Assembly: GCF_036323735.1 (NCBI RefSeq)
Contig: NC_086034.1
Span: 30,305,939 to 30,369,938 of the forward strand
DNA: 64,000 nucleotides
Reading direction: 5' to 3'
Source: Rattus norvegicus
Taxonomy: Eukaryota > Chordata > Mammalia > Rodentia > Muridae
Numbering within the stretch: position 1 is the stretch's first letter; each line of letters opens with the position of its first letter. Shown here in pieces: positions 37,771 to 50,600 of the stretch. The translations under genes were made by a program, and so were the position numbers. The notes below the pieces were generated by a model that did not search any database, was not told the DNA's origin, and saw only the letters and a list, made by a program, of their open reading frames with translations.

Positions 37771-38344
37771 ATGATGAAAGGCTTAGAAATATTACAGGCA
37801 TCATAGTTAGTCAGAGTATGTTAAAAGGCTTTTATAAAAGAGGTTTTGTTGGCAATTAAGATATTTTTGAGAGATGTTGGGCTCTTTAGGAAGTGGGGAC
37901 TAATATGGAGAAGTCAGGTCATTGGATGTAAGATTGTGGAAGGGTTATCAGGATCCTGGTCTCCTTCCGCTAGTGTCTTTGCTTCATAGTTGTCAAGAAG
38001 AAAGTACTCTCCTTTGCCTCAGGGTTTTCCTGGATGTACTGCATTACCACTGGCCCCAAGAAATTTGGTTCAGTGATCTTGAACCGAAAACTCTAAAGTT
38101 GTGGATCAAAGTAGTTCTCTTTCTGTTCAGGGGGTTATCTTGGGTATTATGAAACAGTCATAAGTAACTGATTTATGCTACATAGGTATGTATGGGTGAC
38201 AGAGTTGGTATCACAAATATCTGGGGGAAAGATACACAGAGTTTGTATGAGGCAGAGGTATTCATGAAGAAGAAATCGTCACAGAATTTTAAAGAACTGA
38301 CTCATTTTAATCTAAAGATTTATGAAGAGTAGTATAAAAATTTT

Positions 38345-38542
38345 AGGAGAGGGGCTGGAAAGATGGCATAGCATTTGAGAGCACTTTATCAAGAAGATAT
38401 GAGTTCATATACCAACACCAATATTAGGTAAGGCTCAGAAACACTCATAAATCTAGTTCCAAGAAATCTCACTCCTGTCTGACCTCCATGGGCATTAGAC
38501 AATATGCATACAAATAAATTATAATCTCAAAAATAGCTTTAG
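38345..38542 (+). repeat. B2/B3 SINE
   Basis: It has the head gaggggctggaaagatggca, a middle with gagttcatataccaacacca, ctgtctgacctccatgggca, and the tail catacaaataaattataatc. Confidence 0.85.
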
Positions 38543-38847
38543 GAAGTATGGAGAATTATTAGATGATTTCAAAAAAAGATTTGTTGTTTAAGCATCATTC
38601 AAAAGTATGTAATATACATAAGATGCCATTCTAGCCAGGAAGCTATCTGTAATTGACACCTGTTCAGAAAGGAGATACTGTTCTCTAATAGAGTTCTCCA
38701 GTGGAGTGTCACTGTGTCTATGAACACCCCATGCTCAAGAACAGTTGGCTAACATAAAAATGCAATGGTGTTTTTGTGGTGTTTTTTTTCATTTTGCTTT
38801 GTTTTGGTGCTCTTTGTTTTATTCAGCTTTTGGTTGTTTTGGTTTTG

Positions 38848-38849
38848 GG

Positions 38850-38880
<31 letters not shown>
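38848..38880. repeat. (GT)n microsatellite
   Basis: About 14 gt units. Confidence 0.95.
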
Positions 38881-38881
<1 letters not shown>

Positions 38882-39691
38882 TTGAAAGAGAAAGAGAGAA
38901 AATGAGGAACTATAAAATAGGGTGGATAGGGAGGTAAGGAGAATTTGCAAGGAATTAGGGAAAGGGAAAGCAAACATTATATATTATATAAAAAAGGACT
39001 TTTTTTTCCAGGAAAAGTAATAAAAATGCAAAAGTGTATAATAGAGGGAAATCATTAAGTTCATTATATGCTATCAAATGGCAAGTGTTGAAATTGAATA
39101 TATCAATAAATCCCATTCATTGTAAACTGAAATCTATTCTACAGTTCCAAGAGGAGGAGGAAGTTAATTTCCAGAGCACATGGGAAGTGTCTACACTGCA
39201 ACCAAAGAAACATCTCAGTGAAAGGAATGGTGTTCAAAAAAGAGCATGAATTAAGGAGGCAATACAATACTCCACCATTTTAGTTATCAGGCAGTGTGCT
39301 ATTTAAAATTCGTTTCTCTTTACAAAAGAAATGAATTGGAATCCCAGCATCCTCTAAAAGTGCCCAATTATAGTGGTATAATAACAATAGATTTAACCAT
39401 ATTTGATAAAGCATTCTTATCTAGTAAATTATTATCTTTGTTGGTATGCAAATTTTGACTTACTGGAACTTACTCATTTTTTTTACTCCTATAATACAAT
39501 CCTTTATTCTTTGTTATCTTCACTGCTTTCTGGGATTCTGATGTGTGGGTAACCTTGTTTGTTTTCTGCTTCAGACTAATAATTCCTTCTTACTTTTCAA
39601 AAGTCCAGTTTCTCTATTGGAAAGGTTTTCTGTGTGATGGTGGTTTTCATTAGCATCGTGCTGGAAGTTCAGTTTCTAAGTGGACTGGGAA

Positions 39692-39734
<43 letters not shown>
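39692..39734. repeat. (GT)n microsatellite
   Basis: About 21 gt units. Confidence 0.95.
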
Positions 39735-41394
39735 GCGTTTGTCACATATGTGCAGGCGTCTGAGGAGGACAGAAGAGAGTATTGGATCCCATGGAGCTAG
39801 AGTTATAGGAAGCTGTTAGTGCCTGAGATGTGTCTGGGAACTCAATTTTGATTCTCTGGTAAATAATCAAGTTTTCTTAACCACTGAGCTATATTTGTAA
39901 CTAATGTGTAATTTGTAATTTTAAGATCTGAGATCATAAATTTATGTTGATAATTCCAGTTTAAATTTTGGAATTTAAGTTTGACTTAATACAATCAATC
40001 CCTTCTACCATAAGAAAAAACTGGTTCAAAATAATATTTTTGCCATTTATATAAAATTTCATAATACATACTTTGCAATAACTATTTGTCATTATCAACC
40101 ATAACCCACCTTAAGATTATTGAAAACAGTTTATTGAATTTCTTTTGAATTCATGATTTATTTCAATGAGCTTTTTTTTATAATCAGCTTTCAATTTTGT
40201 TCTTTCTCAAATATCTTGGAACATGCGTATAAGTCTTCATTTTATCTTAGAGAGGCTAATTTTATAGTAGGAATTGAGAATATTTATTTATTTTGTTTCA
40301 GCTACTTACATATATAGCTCATAATAAAAATATAGACCAATGTCTTTAATACATTTTATAGATCACATTATATGACCAAATTGACTCCTTAATAGGTATT
40401 CTAGGCAAAATTTTTACACAGTATATAATGGGAAAATTTTTACTGGGAAAATTTAATACCATGTAAACAATGGAAAAATATAAACATTTAATAACATAAA
40501 TTAATAGCTTAAATAACTAAAAAATACAGTGAAATTATATCATGAACAGAAATTGTATTTTTGGTTTTGTATGATAATTCAATTACAGAACATATAGTTT
40601 AGTAATATTTGAACAGAACTTTAAATCATAGGGAGGGACCAGTACTACTGTTTTTGTTAGATGTATACCAGAATTATAGACTAAAGGAAGAAGCCACTGG
40701 AATGATAAATACTATACACTTGAAGCTGCTTACTTTGGACCGCAATGGGTTAAAAATTGGAAATTTTAATAGATGTTCTAATAATTCAAATTCAAGGACA
40801 AAATTTGCAAAAAGAACTATACTCACACATTTGCACAGCTAGATGAATGGTACTCTTCTGAAGAGTTAAAATACAGCATGATTTCTAAGGAATAGAGGAC
40901 TAACCTGGTCAACTGATTATATTAATATAAAGAATAAAATGACATGTCAGCCATAGAAGATTAAATACAAAAGCTAAGAAAATATAGTCCCAAAGCCATT
41001 GTTGAAAGTATTTTTCTAAACTCTCCTTATAAGGGGAAATGACTGAATAACTTAGTCTATTTGACGCCAGTATAAGAATACTAATTTTCTATGAATCTAT
41101 AATGACTTGGTGTCCTGAGTATAGCTTTTAATGTATTTTCTTAATATATTTTTATATACTTGAACACATCCTGGATAAATGTCCTAATGTTCATCCCTTT
41201 TATAATTTTGATTTTCATGGTTTCAGTTTCTTCTGAGATTTTCCAAGCATGTCTGTGTTTTCACATGTGATTGACCATGGATACATGGAGTCCACCATCC
41301 AGACAGTGCTTCTAATTCTGCTCGAATTGAAACTTGTAATCAGAAATAGATAGTAGGTCAGAGGTATCATTCTGAAAACATCCCCATCTTCTAG
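39735..41394. other. Very AT-rich intron, nothing recognised
   Basis: Long A/T runs and no SINEs. The frame at 40609-40842 is chance as far as can be judged. Confidence 0.55.
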
Positions 41395-41748
41395 AACATT
41401 TTTTAAAAATGATCTTTAATTTTTATTTACAGTTCAATCATTATCCCCTTCCTGGTCTGCCCTCCAACAGTTTCTTATTCCATTTCTGCCCCCTGTCTCC
41501 AAGAGGATGCCCCCCACTCTCCCACTACACATCCCTACTCCCTGGGGTATCAAGTCTCTTGAGGGTTAGGTGCATCTTCTCTCACTGAGGCCAGATCAGG
41601 CAGTCCTCTGCTGTAGATGTGTCAGTGGCCTCATATCAGCTGGTGTATGCTGTCTGGTTGGTGGCTCAGTGTCAGGGAGATATCAGGGGTCCAGATTTGT
41701 TGAGACTGCTGGTCTTCCTATGGGGTTGCCATATTCTTTTTGAGTCAT
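41395..41748 (-). mobile_element. Lx-type L1 3' fragment
   Basis: The blocks atcattatccccttcctggt, ctgccccctgtctccaagag, cactgaggccagatcaggca and gggaga-tatcaggggtccag are the complement of rodent L1 3' sequence. The right end is near 41745. Confidence 0.8.
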
Positions 41749-42261
41749 GGCCAAGTGGCAAGTGAATGGCTGACAACGTGACAGCCTCAGAGAAAAATAA
41801 CCCACCCATCAGTTGCATCCAGAAACACTTAGGATTAGGGGTAATTAGCACTGTAAGTATAGAACTGATAAATCCACCTACCCAGTGATCGCTTGTGGGC
41901 TGGTATGACTAATTCTGTCATTGCAGTCTATTTTTAATGTGCCTTGCAATGATTTAAAGTAGGCTTCAAAGAAACCTTGGCCAATTAAGATTTTTCTGAA
42001 TGACAAGTAGGAGACTACAGAGTCCATTCAAAATTGACTGTGAGTGGCTGCCAGCAAAGCCTACCCAAGCTACAAATTACTGTTAAAATGAAGTTATAGA
42101 AATGATTCTTTCTCAATGTTTAGGAGTGATTGGTAAAATAAAATTCAAAAATTTAAAGAGAGTAATGGGTATAAAGCACCGGGAGTCAAATAATTGTATA
42201 ATCAAACATACTCCCATTTTCTATAGCTTTTATCCATCCAGTTGTTTATTTAAAAGAAGAT

Positions 42262-42800
42262 TATCTAGACTCATAAGATAAAAGTACTTGTGTAGACGTG
42301 AGAACTCAAGTTCAAATCCCCTTAACCCAGTGGTTCTCAATCTTCCAATTGCTATTATGCTTTACCATGGATCCTCAAGTTAGGCTGATCCCAACTATAA
42401 TGTATTTCGTTGCTACTTCACAAGTATAATCTTGCTAATCTTCTGAATCATACTGCAAATATATGATATGCAAGATAATTGATATGTGACCCTCATGAAA
42501 GGGTCCTTTGACCCCAAAGGGATCATGAACTGCAGATTGAGAACCACTGCCCTAACCTATTGAAAAGCTAGGTAAGACTAATTTCATGCCTGTAAGCTCA
42601 GTGCTATAAGGGCCTGAGAATGAACCATCACTTTGGTTTGCTACCTGTTATCCTCACATCTGCTTTAGTGACAGATTCTGTATGAAGGAAGTCATATATA
42701 GAGCAGAACACCCAACATTGTTTTCTAGCTTTACAAACTCCCCATATGTGTACATACACTGTGTGTACATGAGCACAGACACACTCAGAGTGACAGAGAA
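42262..42800 (+). repeat. Old rodent SINE (B2/B3-like) interrupted by the URR1 element
   Basis: To the left of the URR1 insertion is a SINE-like segment (gagaactcaagttcaaatccc, with a B-box-like ttcaaatcc). To the right, continuation of the same type appears (ggtaagac, catgcctgtaagctcagtgc, then a tail rich in acatacac and acacac). The assignment is by resemblance to rodent tRNA-derived SINEs. The right boundary is uncertain. Confidence 0.5.
42328..42549. mobile_element. URR1-type nonautonomous hAT DNA transposon
   Basis: The element begins CAGTGGTTCTCAATC and ends GATTGAGAACCACTG, forming terminal inverted repeats of about 15 bp, a hallmark of hAT-Charlie elements. The interior has the rodent URR1 pattern (a GTTGCTACTTCA block, a TGATATGC block and a GACCCCAAAGGG block near the right end). 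It is flanked by ccttaacc (42320-42327) and ccctaacc (42550-42557), an 8-bp target-site duplication with one mismatch, the length expected for hAT. It is about 222 bp long and has no coding capacity. Confidence 0.88.
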
Positions 42801-43430
42801 GACAAATGAGGCATTAGTTTTCTTTTAAATCAATTAACAGGATATTTTCTCAGATCTTGTGGTATTCCTCCTCAAGAGAAATGTTGAAATGTTTTGGATA
42901 TGATATTTTCCTAGGAAAATTAGATGAATATACAAATCTGAAGGTTTCTTTTCAAAAGAATACAGGAGGATTCCTTTAACAAGTTTTGCTGTGAGTCATT
43001 TAAGATGATAATTACAGTTCTAATTTTAGTCTACAGATTTAAAGAACTGATAGGCTTTGAGTCAAAGGGTGTAGTTAACATTGGTTAGTATGAAATTATG
43101 CAGTGAGATTATAGGAGTTCATGAGATAAAGTTTCAATTTATATATTTGCTAACTAAAAGCTACTATCATAGATCAAAATTCTTAAATTTTTATAATGAC
43201 ATATTAAGGACTATTATTCTTCAAATATTTTATTTACTTAAGAGCAATTAATGATTTAGATACCAAATTCCAAATATTATTATCCCAGACCATGCTTGAA
43301 ACAGTACTAGCAGAATTATTAAACAGGTGTTAAAAAATCATTTATCAGGTCTAAAGTTAGAATTTAATCCTTTATTCTTTTTCAAATGCTTTCTTTGTAG
43401 GTAGCTTCCATTTTTCTTTCTTTCTTTTTT

Positions 43431-45385
43431 AAAAAACCTCTGCAATTATTAGTTTAGTATCATCCAGGGCTCATGTTCAGTATTCCTCCTCAAGTTCCAT
43501 AAGAAATGCAAGTGTAAAGAACTCAAGTCAAAATTATATAGCAGCACTCCACCACAAAAAGCGTGTAAAATTACAGGAATGCTATTTTAAAACACTGACA
43601 CTTTAAGAGAATGATAATCTCAAAAATACCCATAAAATTGCCAAATTCTTCCCTAAATGAAGCAGATTAAACACGATTAATGAATGAGTTTGGACTTTGT
43701 AAAGAAAAAAGCAAACTGATTGGACAACTGATACTAATATGCTTTCCTTGTACCTGATTTATAAAGGGACAGACATAGGAAAATATACCTTTCATTTTTA
43801 AATGTGGCATAATTTTAAATGCTGGCTCAACTAATTAAATATACCTTTAAACAGTCAAGTTTCCTGAGCAATCCGTATTTAGACAGAAAGGCAAAGGCAT
43901 TACAGCCAGCTTCTCATGATAGCCTTCGCTGGGATCAAGGTCAACAAATAGTACAGCAGTCTTGTATTTTAAGGTCACGCTTTTGGGGATACATTCTCAG
44001 GTCTTTAGTAGGGGAAACTGCAAAATACAACTGTCATTACACAGCAATGGCAGTTAAAGGAGGGTCCTCATGTAAGGAGCAGAACATATTTTCTATTAGT
44101 CCTTTAAGGTCAGACTTTCTGATTGCTTGATTCTAATAATCCCGTGGTGTGGCAGAATTGATCACTCCTTGCTTTGCCAAGTAGGTTTTAGAATATCACT
44201 TATCCAGCTGCTTTTGGAGAATTCTTCAACTGTGGATAAAAATGGTATCCCTCCCACAATATACAGGGTGTGTGGACAAAAGCTTTTCCCAGCTAACTAC
44301 ATGAAGAGATAGACACGCGCTGTAATGATCCATGTGACCCAAAATGGGCAAAAGCAAAAGACTAGCTTCCCCTCAAGAAGAAAACTTTCAGATCTATGAA
44401 AAGGACAATAAAATACTAATAAAAAAAAACCCGTATTCATGTATTCCCTTAGAAGCGTTCAGAATGTCAACAAAACAGTTGCAGTTAACAGAATAGTGTG
44501 TTAACTGTACAAAAAGAGACACTGTACAGTTTAAAAGCAAATCTTGCACAGCCTTACATTTCAATTTTTTTTAAAGGAGTGAGCTGTATACAGGAGAGTT
44601 AAATGCTTTATAAACAAGAAAAAAATGTGCTAGAACCAACTTATTCATCATCCTCATCTTCTTCACCTTTGTCTTCTTCTTCCTCTTCTTCATTCTCTTT
44701 GTCCTCAGTCGTCCTCCTCTTCCTTCTTTTTCTTGTTCTTTTCAGCCTTGACCACCCCACTTTTTCACTGCATCAGTCTTTCTTTAGCTCTGTAGGCAGC
44801 AATATTCTTCTCATACTTCTCCTTCAGCTTGGCGATCTTCTCCTCAGAGGGCTGTTTGTCCTCTACAGCAGTGTTGTTCCACATCTCTCCTAGTTTCTTT
44901 GCAACATCACCAATGGATAAGCCAGGATGCTCGCCTTTGATTTTTGGACAGTACTCAGAACAGAGCAAGAAGAAGGCCGAAGGAGGCCTCTTGGGGACAT
45001 TGGGGTCCTTGAACTTCTTTTTGGTCTCCCCTTTGGGAGAGATGTAGGTTTTCATTTCTCTTTCATAACGAGCCTTGTCTGCCTTTGCCATATCTTCACA
45101 TTTCCCCTTTTCTTTAACAGACCTGGTATTCCACCTCTCTGAGCACTTCTTGGAGAACTCTGAGAAGTTGACAGAAGCATCCGGATGCTTCTTCTTGTGC
45201 TCCTCCAGGTAGTTCTGCACAAAGAATGCATATGAGGACATTTTGCCTCTTGACTTCTTAGGACTGCCTTTGCCCATGTTTAGTTTATTTTCTTCTGTGA
45301 GGCACAGAGTTGCCCAGTGCCCGTCCACTGTCTCTATGGAGCTCTATGGAGGCAGCCTTCTCACTCTCTCCTCTCTGTAACATTC
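43431..45385 (-). pseudogene. Processed pseudogene of Hmgb1 with full 3' UTR
   Basis: This is an intronless retrocopy of the HMGB1 mRNA (a nuclear DNA-bending protein of 215 residues), antisense to Tll1. Reading right to left it holds 5' UTR sequence (to about 45378), the ATG at 45277, box A (MGKGSPKKSRGKMSSYAFF), the linker, box B (PNVPKRPPSAFFLLCSEY), remnants of the Lys-rich linker and acidic tail (44640-44760), then about 1.2 kb of 3' UTR. It ends just past AATAAA (on the minus strand) and runs into a T-rich + strand stretch (43411-43430), a decayed poly(A) tail. A one-base deletion after AYRAK, near residue 165, shifts the frame into a premature TGA at 44765, removing the acidic tail. 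Substitutions include Cys23 to Tyr. The truncated 170-residue frame is probably not functional. Confidence 0.95.
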
Positions 45386-45696
45386 TCCATTTTTCAAGAA
45401 AGGAAATCATCTCTGTATACCAATGCAATGTTCCTATTTCTGCGGCCATGTAAAAGAAGTAGCCATCTGTTCAGTCAGTTCTGTGAGACTTTTCAGTGGT
45501 GTAGATACTTTACTATGATGACTTTGAGTAGAAAGCTTAACAACTAAAGCTTCCAATTCAGAACTCTATATATTTAAGAAATTGTATATGTACTTAGAAA
45601 CAAAAGCTTACTTCTATCAATCAAAGGGTATATCTATCATCTGATAATCAATACATTGTTGAGCATATTTTTTAGTTTTATTTTTCACATTGTTTG

Positions 45697-45739
<43 letters not shown>

Positions 45740-45752
45740 GTATCTATCTATT
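45697..45752. repeat. (ATCT)n microsatellite
   Basis: About 13 units with one atgt interruption. Confidence 0.95.
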
Positions 45753-45934
45753 CACTTGCTTACTATTTATGTGTATCTGTGACAGGGCAAGTATGTGTTT
45801 ATTAGAAGGCAACATGCCAGATCCAGTTTCCTCTTTTTATCCTATAGGCTCTGGGACTTAAACTCAGATCTTTAAATTTAGCAACAATTACCTTTACACA
45901 CTGAGTCATCTCTCTGGTTCTTTAAAGAATTAAG

Positions 45935-46330
45935 TACAATTTTTTTTTGATAACGTCATACATATATGTGACATGTTATATGTTCTTATTTCTGTCATGC
46001 TCTTATTAGCCTACAAACCAACTCAACCTGACTTCTTTTCCAAAGGTCCCCTTTCCATGTTCCAGTCCTTTGGTTTTGTTTGGGACCCACTGATTAACTA
46101 GAAATATCTGGGATAACACGGGCATAGAAGTAATAGAGCCTGGCGGGCATACTGTAGTCACATACCTGGATACGATGAATCTTTCTCAGGCTATCAATAG
46201 AAAATAATTCAGCAAAATGGGCAGGACCTCTTGATCTTCACCCCCTTCTGAGATTGGATGTTGACAGGCCATGTCCTTTGCGGGCCAAGTACAAGCGAGC
46301 CACTAGGCCTGCTGTAAGAACATGATCACA
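45935..46330 (-). mobile_element. Possible old L1 3' fragment
   Basis: Phrases such as tgataacgtcatacatatat, gggaccca-ctgattaacta and gggcaggacctcttgatctt resemble the complement of old L1 3' UTRs. The assignment is weak. Confidence 0.35.
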
Positions 46331-48267
46331 ATGGCAGGTTGGTGCCCATAAGAATTTATTTGCAGTCCTTCTCCTTATATTCCGGCTCTTGCATTCTCTA
46401 AGTCTTCTCTTTAGTGATGTTATCTGAGCCTTAGGGGTTTGGAATCACATAAATGTTCTATTTATGGCCGAACACTCAACTGTCACTTATTTTTAGCACC
46501 TAGAGCAGCCACGGGCATCTGCATTCACTACCCTTTCACTGAAAGGGAAGCTTCTCTGATTAATGCTGAGAATAGCACTTCTCTGTGAGTGTTCACGTAA
46601 ATATCTAGAAAGCAGTTTGGCAATATGTTTAATTTACTTGGACTACAATGTTACGTTTCCTGTGTCACACACAGCCATGGATATTTTATTTTCACTGATG
46701 TACAGTGGCAGACATGAATTCTGTCCTGCAGAGCAGGGACCTGCTGAAATAGCAGTGGAGCCGCCGTTGTCACAGGGGAGCTTCTGAACTGGTGGGTTGT
46801 TAATGTGGTCTATAGAGACTTTTATCGGTATTAACAGTATTAATAAGTATAAGAATGCTGTCTATAAATACTCTGTATAAATGAATAACAGAATGTTCAA
46901 AGGGCATAAAATCACTCGAGATTACACTTTGAATATTAACCACCAAACACTTCATCGTTGGGAAAGTTACACTCTGGGACAGTTAAAATAAATTAAAACA
47001 TGTAAAACACTGAAAACAATACAGAGAAATATTTTGTAGACCTTTTCCGTTTTTGCTTCATTTGATCTGAATTTAAGTCTCTTCAGTGATGCTCCAATTT
47101 TTAAAAAATATATTTGTAACAGGAGAGGAAATAAAAATCAGCGTGTTGAACAGGGTTTCCAGGATGTCAGAGCACTTTTCTATTTCAGACAATTTACTTC
47201 ACCGAGCATGAACTGTTTTGTGCAATGTAAAGTATTAACCAAAAGAAAATCCTCCAGCCTTTGACCTGTAACCAAAGGAAATCTCTTTATAGGAGAATAA
47301 TAACCAGAGGGATGATAATCTAAACATTTTCCACAGCTGTCATTGTAATGTAAGCTAAGTGGAATGACAAAGAGAAGGTAAAAGCCAAGAGATCCTTCTC
47401 TTTGTGGCATGAGGGTCTCAGGTAATAAAACAAACTAGTGTTTACAAAACAGGAAGTTTGCATCAGCCACTCTTCCTTCCAGGAACATAGACTTGAGATT
47501 TACTTCAAGAACTACTGTGAATATTCAGAAAATAAACAGACTTAATGATAAAAGAATTACGAGGGCTGATCCTACCCTGCCTACAAATGTTAACAGTAAC
47601 AGTACTAGGCGAAAAAAAAAATAGCTGGTGTTTGCTTTGTCCTTACCAGATGTATAACGTGGGTAAATCAAGTAAGCCCACTCTTGTTAGCGGCTGATTA
47701 TCAGCGCTGTGTTTGAACACTGTAAGAATGTCAGATTTAAGAAACTTGTGAGCTGCAATGATTTATTTTCTCAAGGCTTGTGAGAGAAAAATATTAGGCC
47801 ATACACACACAAAGAGTCTCAATATTTATTTTTACATTTGTTTGATCAAAGTGCTTTCAGACAGTGCCCTTTCTGTTTCAAGACACAGAGTTTCAAATGA
47901 ATATTTGCGGTATGGGTGATATTTTAAAAATGTCCCGAGAAGCCCCATCCACAGGCATTGTGGGTTATAAATGCAGATTGACAGGAGGTTTCAATAGATC
48001 TTTTGTTATGGGAAAATTTCTGTTTTATGACTTAAAAAAAGAAAGATGTTAATTTAAAAATGTAGCATTTGATCAAATCCATAATGTAAAATGGTGTAAA
48101 ATCAGAGACTACTGATTTTAGAAAGACAGCTTTCTGCCTGTGCTCTGCCTTTGGATTAGCGAGAAGAATGCAGACTCACCCTGCTACTGATAATTAGGAT
48201 GAGACGTGACTGTATTGTCAAATGTCGCCATGTTCTGGAGGGCTTATTCTTGTTGACAGGGTAGTTC
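46331..48267. other. Intron segment without recognised repeats
   Basis: About 1.9 kb in which I recognise no SINE, L1 or microsatellite. This is unusual for this window. Confidence 0.5.
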
Positions 48268-48308
48268 ATTCCATCCATCCATCATCCATCCATCCATCTC
48301 TATCTCCC

Positions 48309-48355
<47 letters not shown>

Positions 48356-48392
48356 ATCTATCTATCTATCATCTATCTATTATATATATGTA
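48268..48392. repeat. Compound (ATCC)n/(ATCT)n microsatellite
   Basis: The sequence passes from ccatccat units to ctatctat units, interrupted by catc. Confidence 0.95.
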
Positions 48393-50029
48393 TGCCTATA
48401 TATCCATTCATCCATATATGTATACACATACATAATTACATTTATTTCACCTTTTATATACAACATCCATTTATGTTTTATTTTCAAATTTAATGAATAA
48501 TTGAAGAGGGCCATTTAACTAGAAAAGAAATATCCACATTGTTTGAACAGACTTCAAAGATTAGAACATGCTTGAATAGTTTTCATCTCTCCCATAATCA
48601 ATAATCCATAGTGTAATCTTTTATATTGGATCTGTACTACTCTACCCTCACCAAAAAAATCAATCTCTACCATTGGTAGAAAAAAACAAATTGACCATGT
48701 AAAATCCATGCCCATCTTCCTATCCTGTTTATGAAGAAAGACTACATAAGTATTTATTTCAGTATTGGCATTTTAACATAAGAACTTTTAAAGCTTTGAC
48801 GATTTTACTGAATTTATACTTAAGATAGTGGAGCTTTTCTCTCCATCTCACAATCAAAGGAAAAATGCTAATTTTGAAAAATCTACCTATATACTTAGAT
48901 AGGGCCTTGCTACTTAGTCGATAATGGCCTTGAACTTGTGATCTTGCCTCTCAGAATTCTGAGTATTAGTTTGTAGGAACGTTGTGGCACAAAATGTTTT
49001 GAAATAAAACACGGAGTGGGATGAATGTTTTCATTTCTGGTGATTTACATAAGTCACATGTTACCTGGAAAATTTTCTGGTCCCTATTTAAAGCTTACTT
49101 CTAGGCAGTGCTATAAAAAATAAAGTTAGTTTACTCTATCAAAAAATTATTATTTCTAGATAATTGGGACAAAGGGTGCAAATGATAAGAAGTCCAAAGT
49201 CATTTTTGGCTAAATTGGGGGGTGGGGGCTGTCAAGACTACATTACCTTTAGGAGACTCCGCCTCAAAGGAACAAAAAAAAATCAGATAATTGTTTTGTC
49301 TATTGGGAGTTTATATAAAATTTCATTTATGTATAATGGAAAAACTTGATCAGAGCCTACAAAATGCTGACAGGAAGTTCTCTTCTAACACTGTGTTAAA
49401 ACATGTATTGAATCTTTTTCCGAATCTTACTTTTCCTTTGCTGGTTGCAGAGTTGTTGTCTATGATGTAACAACAGTTGACCTAGAAATGTTACTGATGC
49501 CCGTGTCTGAAAAAAATTTCCATTAGGTTTTCATTGTGAGTTGAAACAGTCTTGTTAGTTCCTTATATGATGTCATCTTTTCTCTCTCTAAATCTAATAT
49601 GAAAAACAGCTGGAAGTTTAAACAGACTTGGAGAGTGGGAGGACACAGGTACTCTTGGCTATCTTCAGAGCTTGGAGCTTTCCCTATAAGTCCCAAGTAT
49701 CTCAAGGTGACCAACTTCTAGAACAGTCATACATTACATAGGTCTGTAAGTATGGTAGTTAGAAGAACGGAGTACATGTTCAAATATATTTCCTAATACA
49801 TATTGCAAGAATAAAAAAGGCAGATGTCTTGAGATCATATTCAATATTATACTTCTTTATGATACTTTCTATTAAATGAATTTAATGCACATTTTGGTTT
49901 AATAGCTAGTATTTTTGTGTAAGGCAAATTTGTCAATTATCAGATGAGGCTCATGTTTTTACAAAGCATCTACCCAACCTGTATTATATTTGAATTTCTA
50001 TATTTGTTTGATTTTGTGTGGGGAAGTGG

Positions 50030-50365
50030 GGGTGTGGGGGTGTGGGTGTGCTTGCACACATAAGAACATGTGCACATGAGCGGCAAAGGACAATATTAGG
50101 TGGCATCATTCTTTGGAGCTATCTTGTTCTATTGAGACATGGTTTCTTACTGGTCTAGAACTTGGCAAGATGAGCTAGGTCAACTTGCAAACTATGCCCC
50201 ATGACCTTCTGTCCCTCCCTGCCTCTAACCACCCAGCATCGACATTTCAAGTGTGCGCTACCATGCCTGGCTCTTTACATTGGTTTCTGGATCCAACTCC
50301 TATTTTTCATGCCGGTGTAGGTGCAGCAAGCACTTTATGAACTGTGCTGTCTCTTCAGCTCCCAA
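50030..50365 (-). repeat. B3/B4-like SINE
   Basis: A GT-rich, ACACAT-type end at the left is followed by accatgcctggctctttaca and gctgtctcttcagctccc, the complement of a rodent SINE with its 5' end at the right. Confidence 0.65.
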
Positions 50366-50519
50366 GTTTCAGATTTAATATACCGGAAGTGTCTTTTTAT
50401 ATTTCTTTGGCAGTAAGGACTGAGGGCTTTGTCATGGCTCAGTGGATTGACTAGAGAGAAAGAGAACGCACATTTCTAATAGGTGAAGAATTTGGAAATG
50501 TTAATTTCAAGGAATGATA

Positions 50520-50600
50520 AACGGGGACTCATGAGATGGCTCAGCAGAGGCGCTTGCTGCCAAGCCTGTGGTTCTAACCAGAACTTGCAAGCTGCAAGGA
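50520..50600 (+). repeat. B2 SINE 5' fragment
   Basis: It reads cggggactcatgagatggct, then cagcagaggcgcttgctgcc. Confidence 0.65.

Noticed and set aside
44603..44893. Ser-rich + strand frame
   Set aside because: It is the complement of the Hmgb1 acidic-tail codons in the pseudogene.
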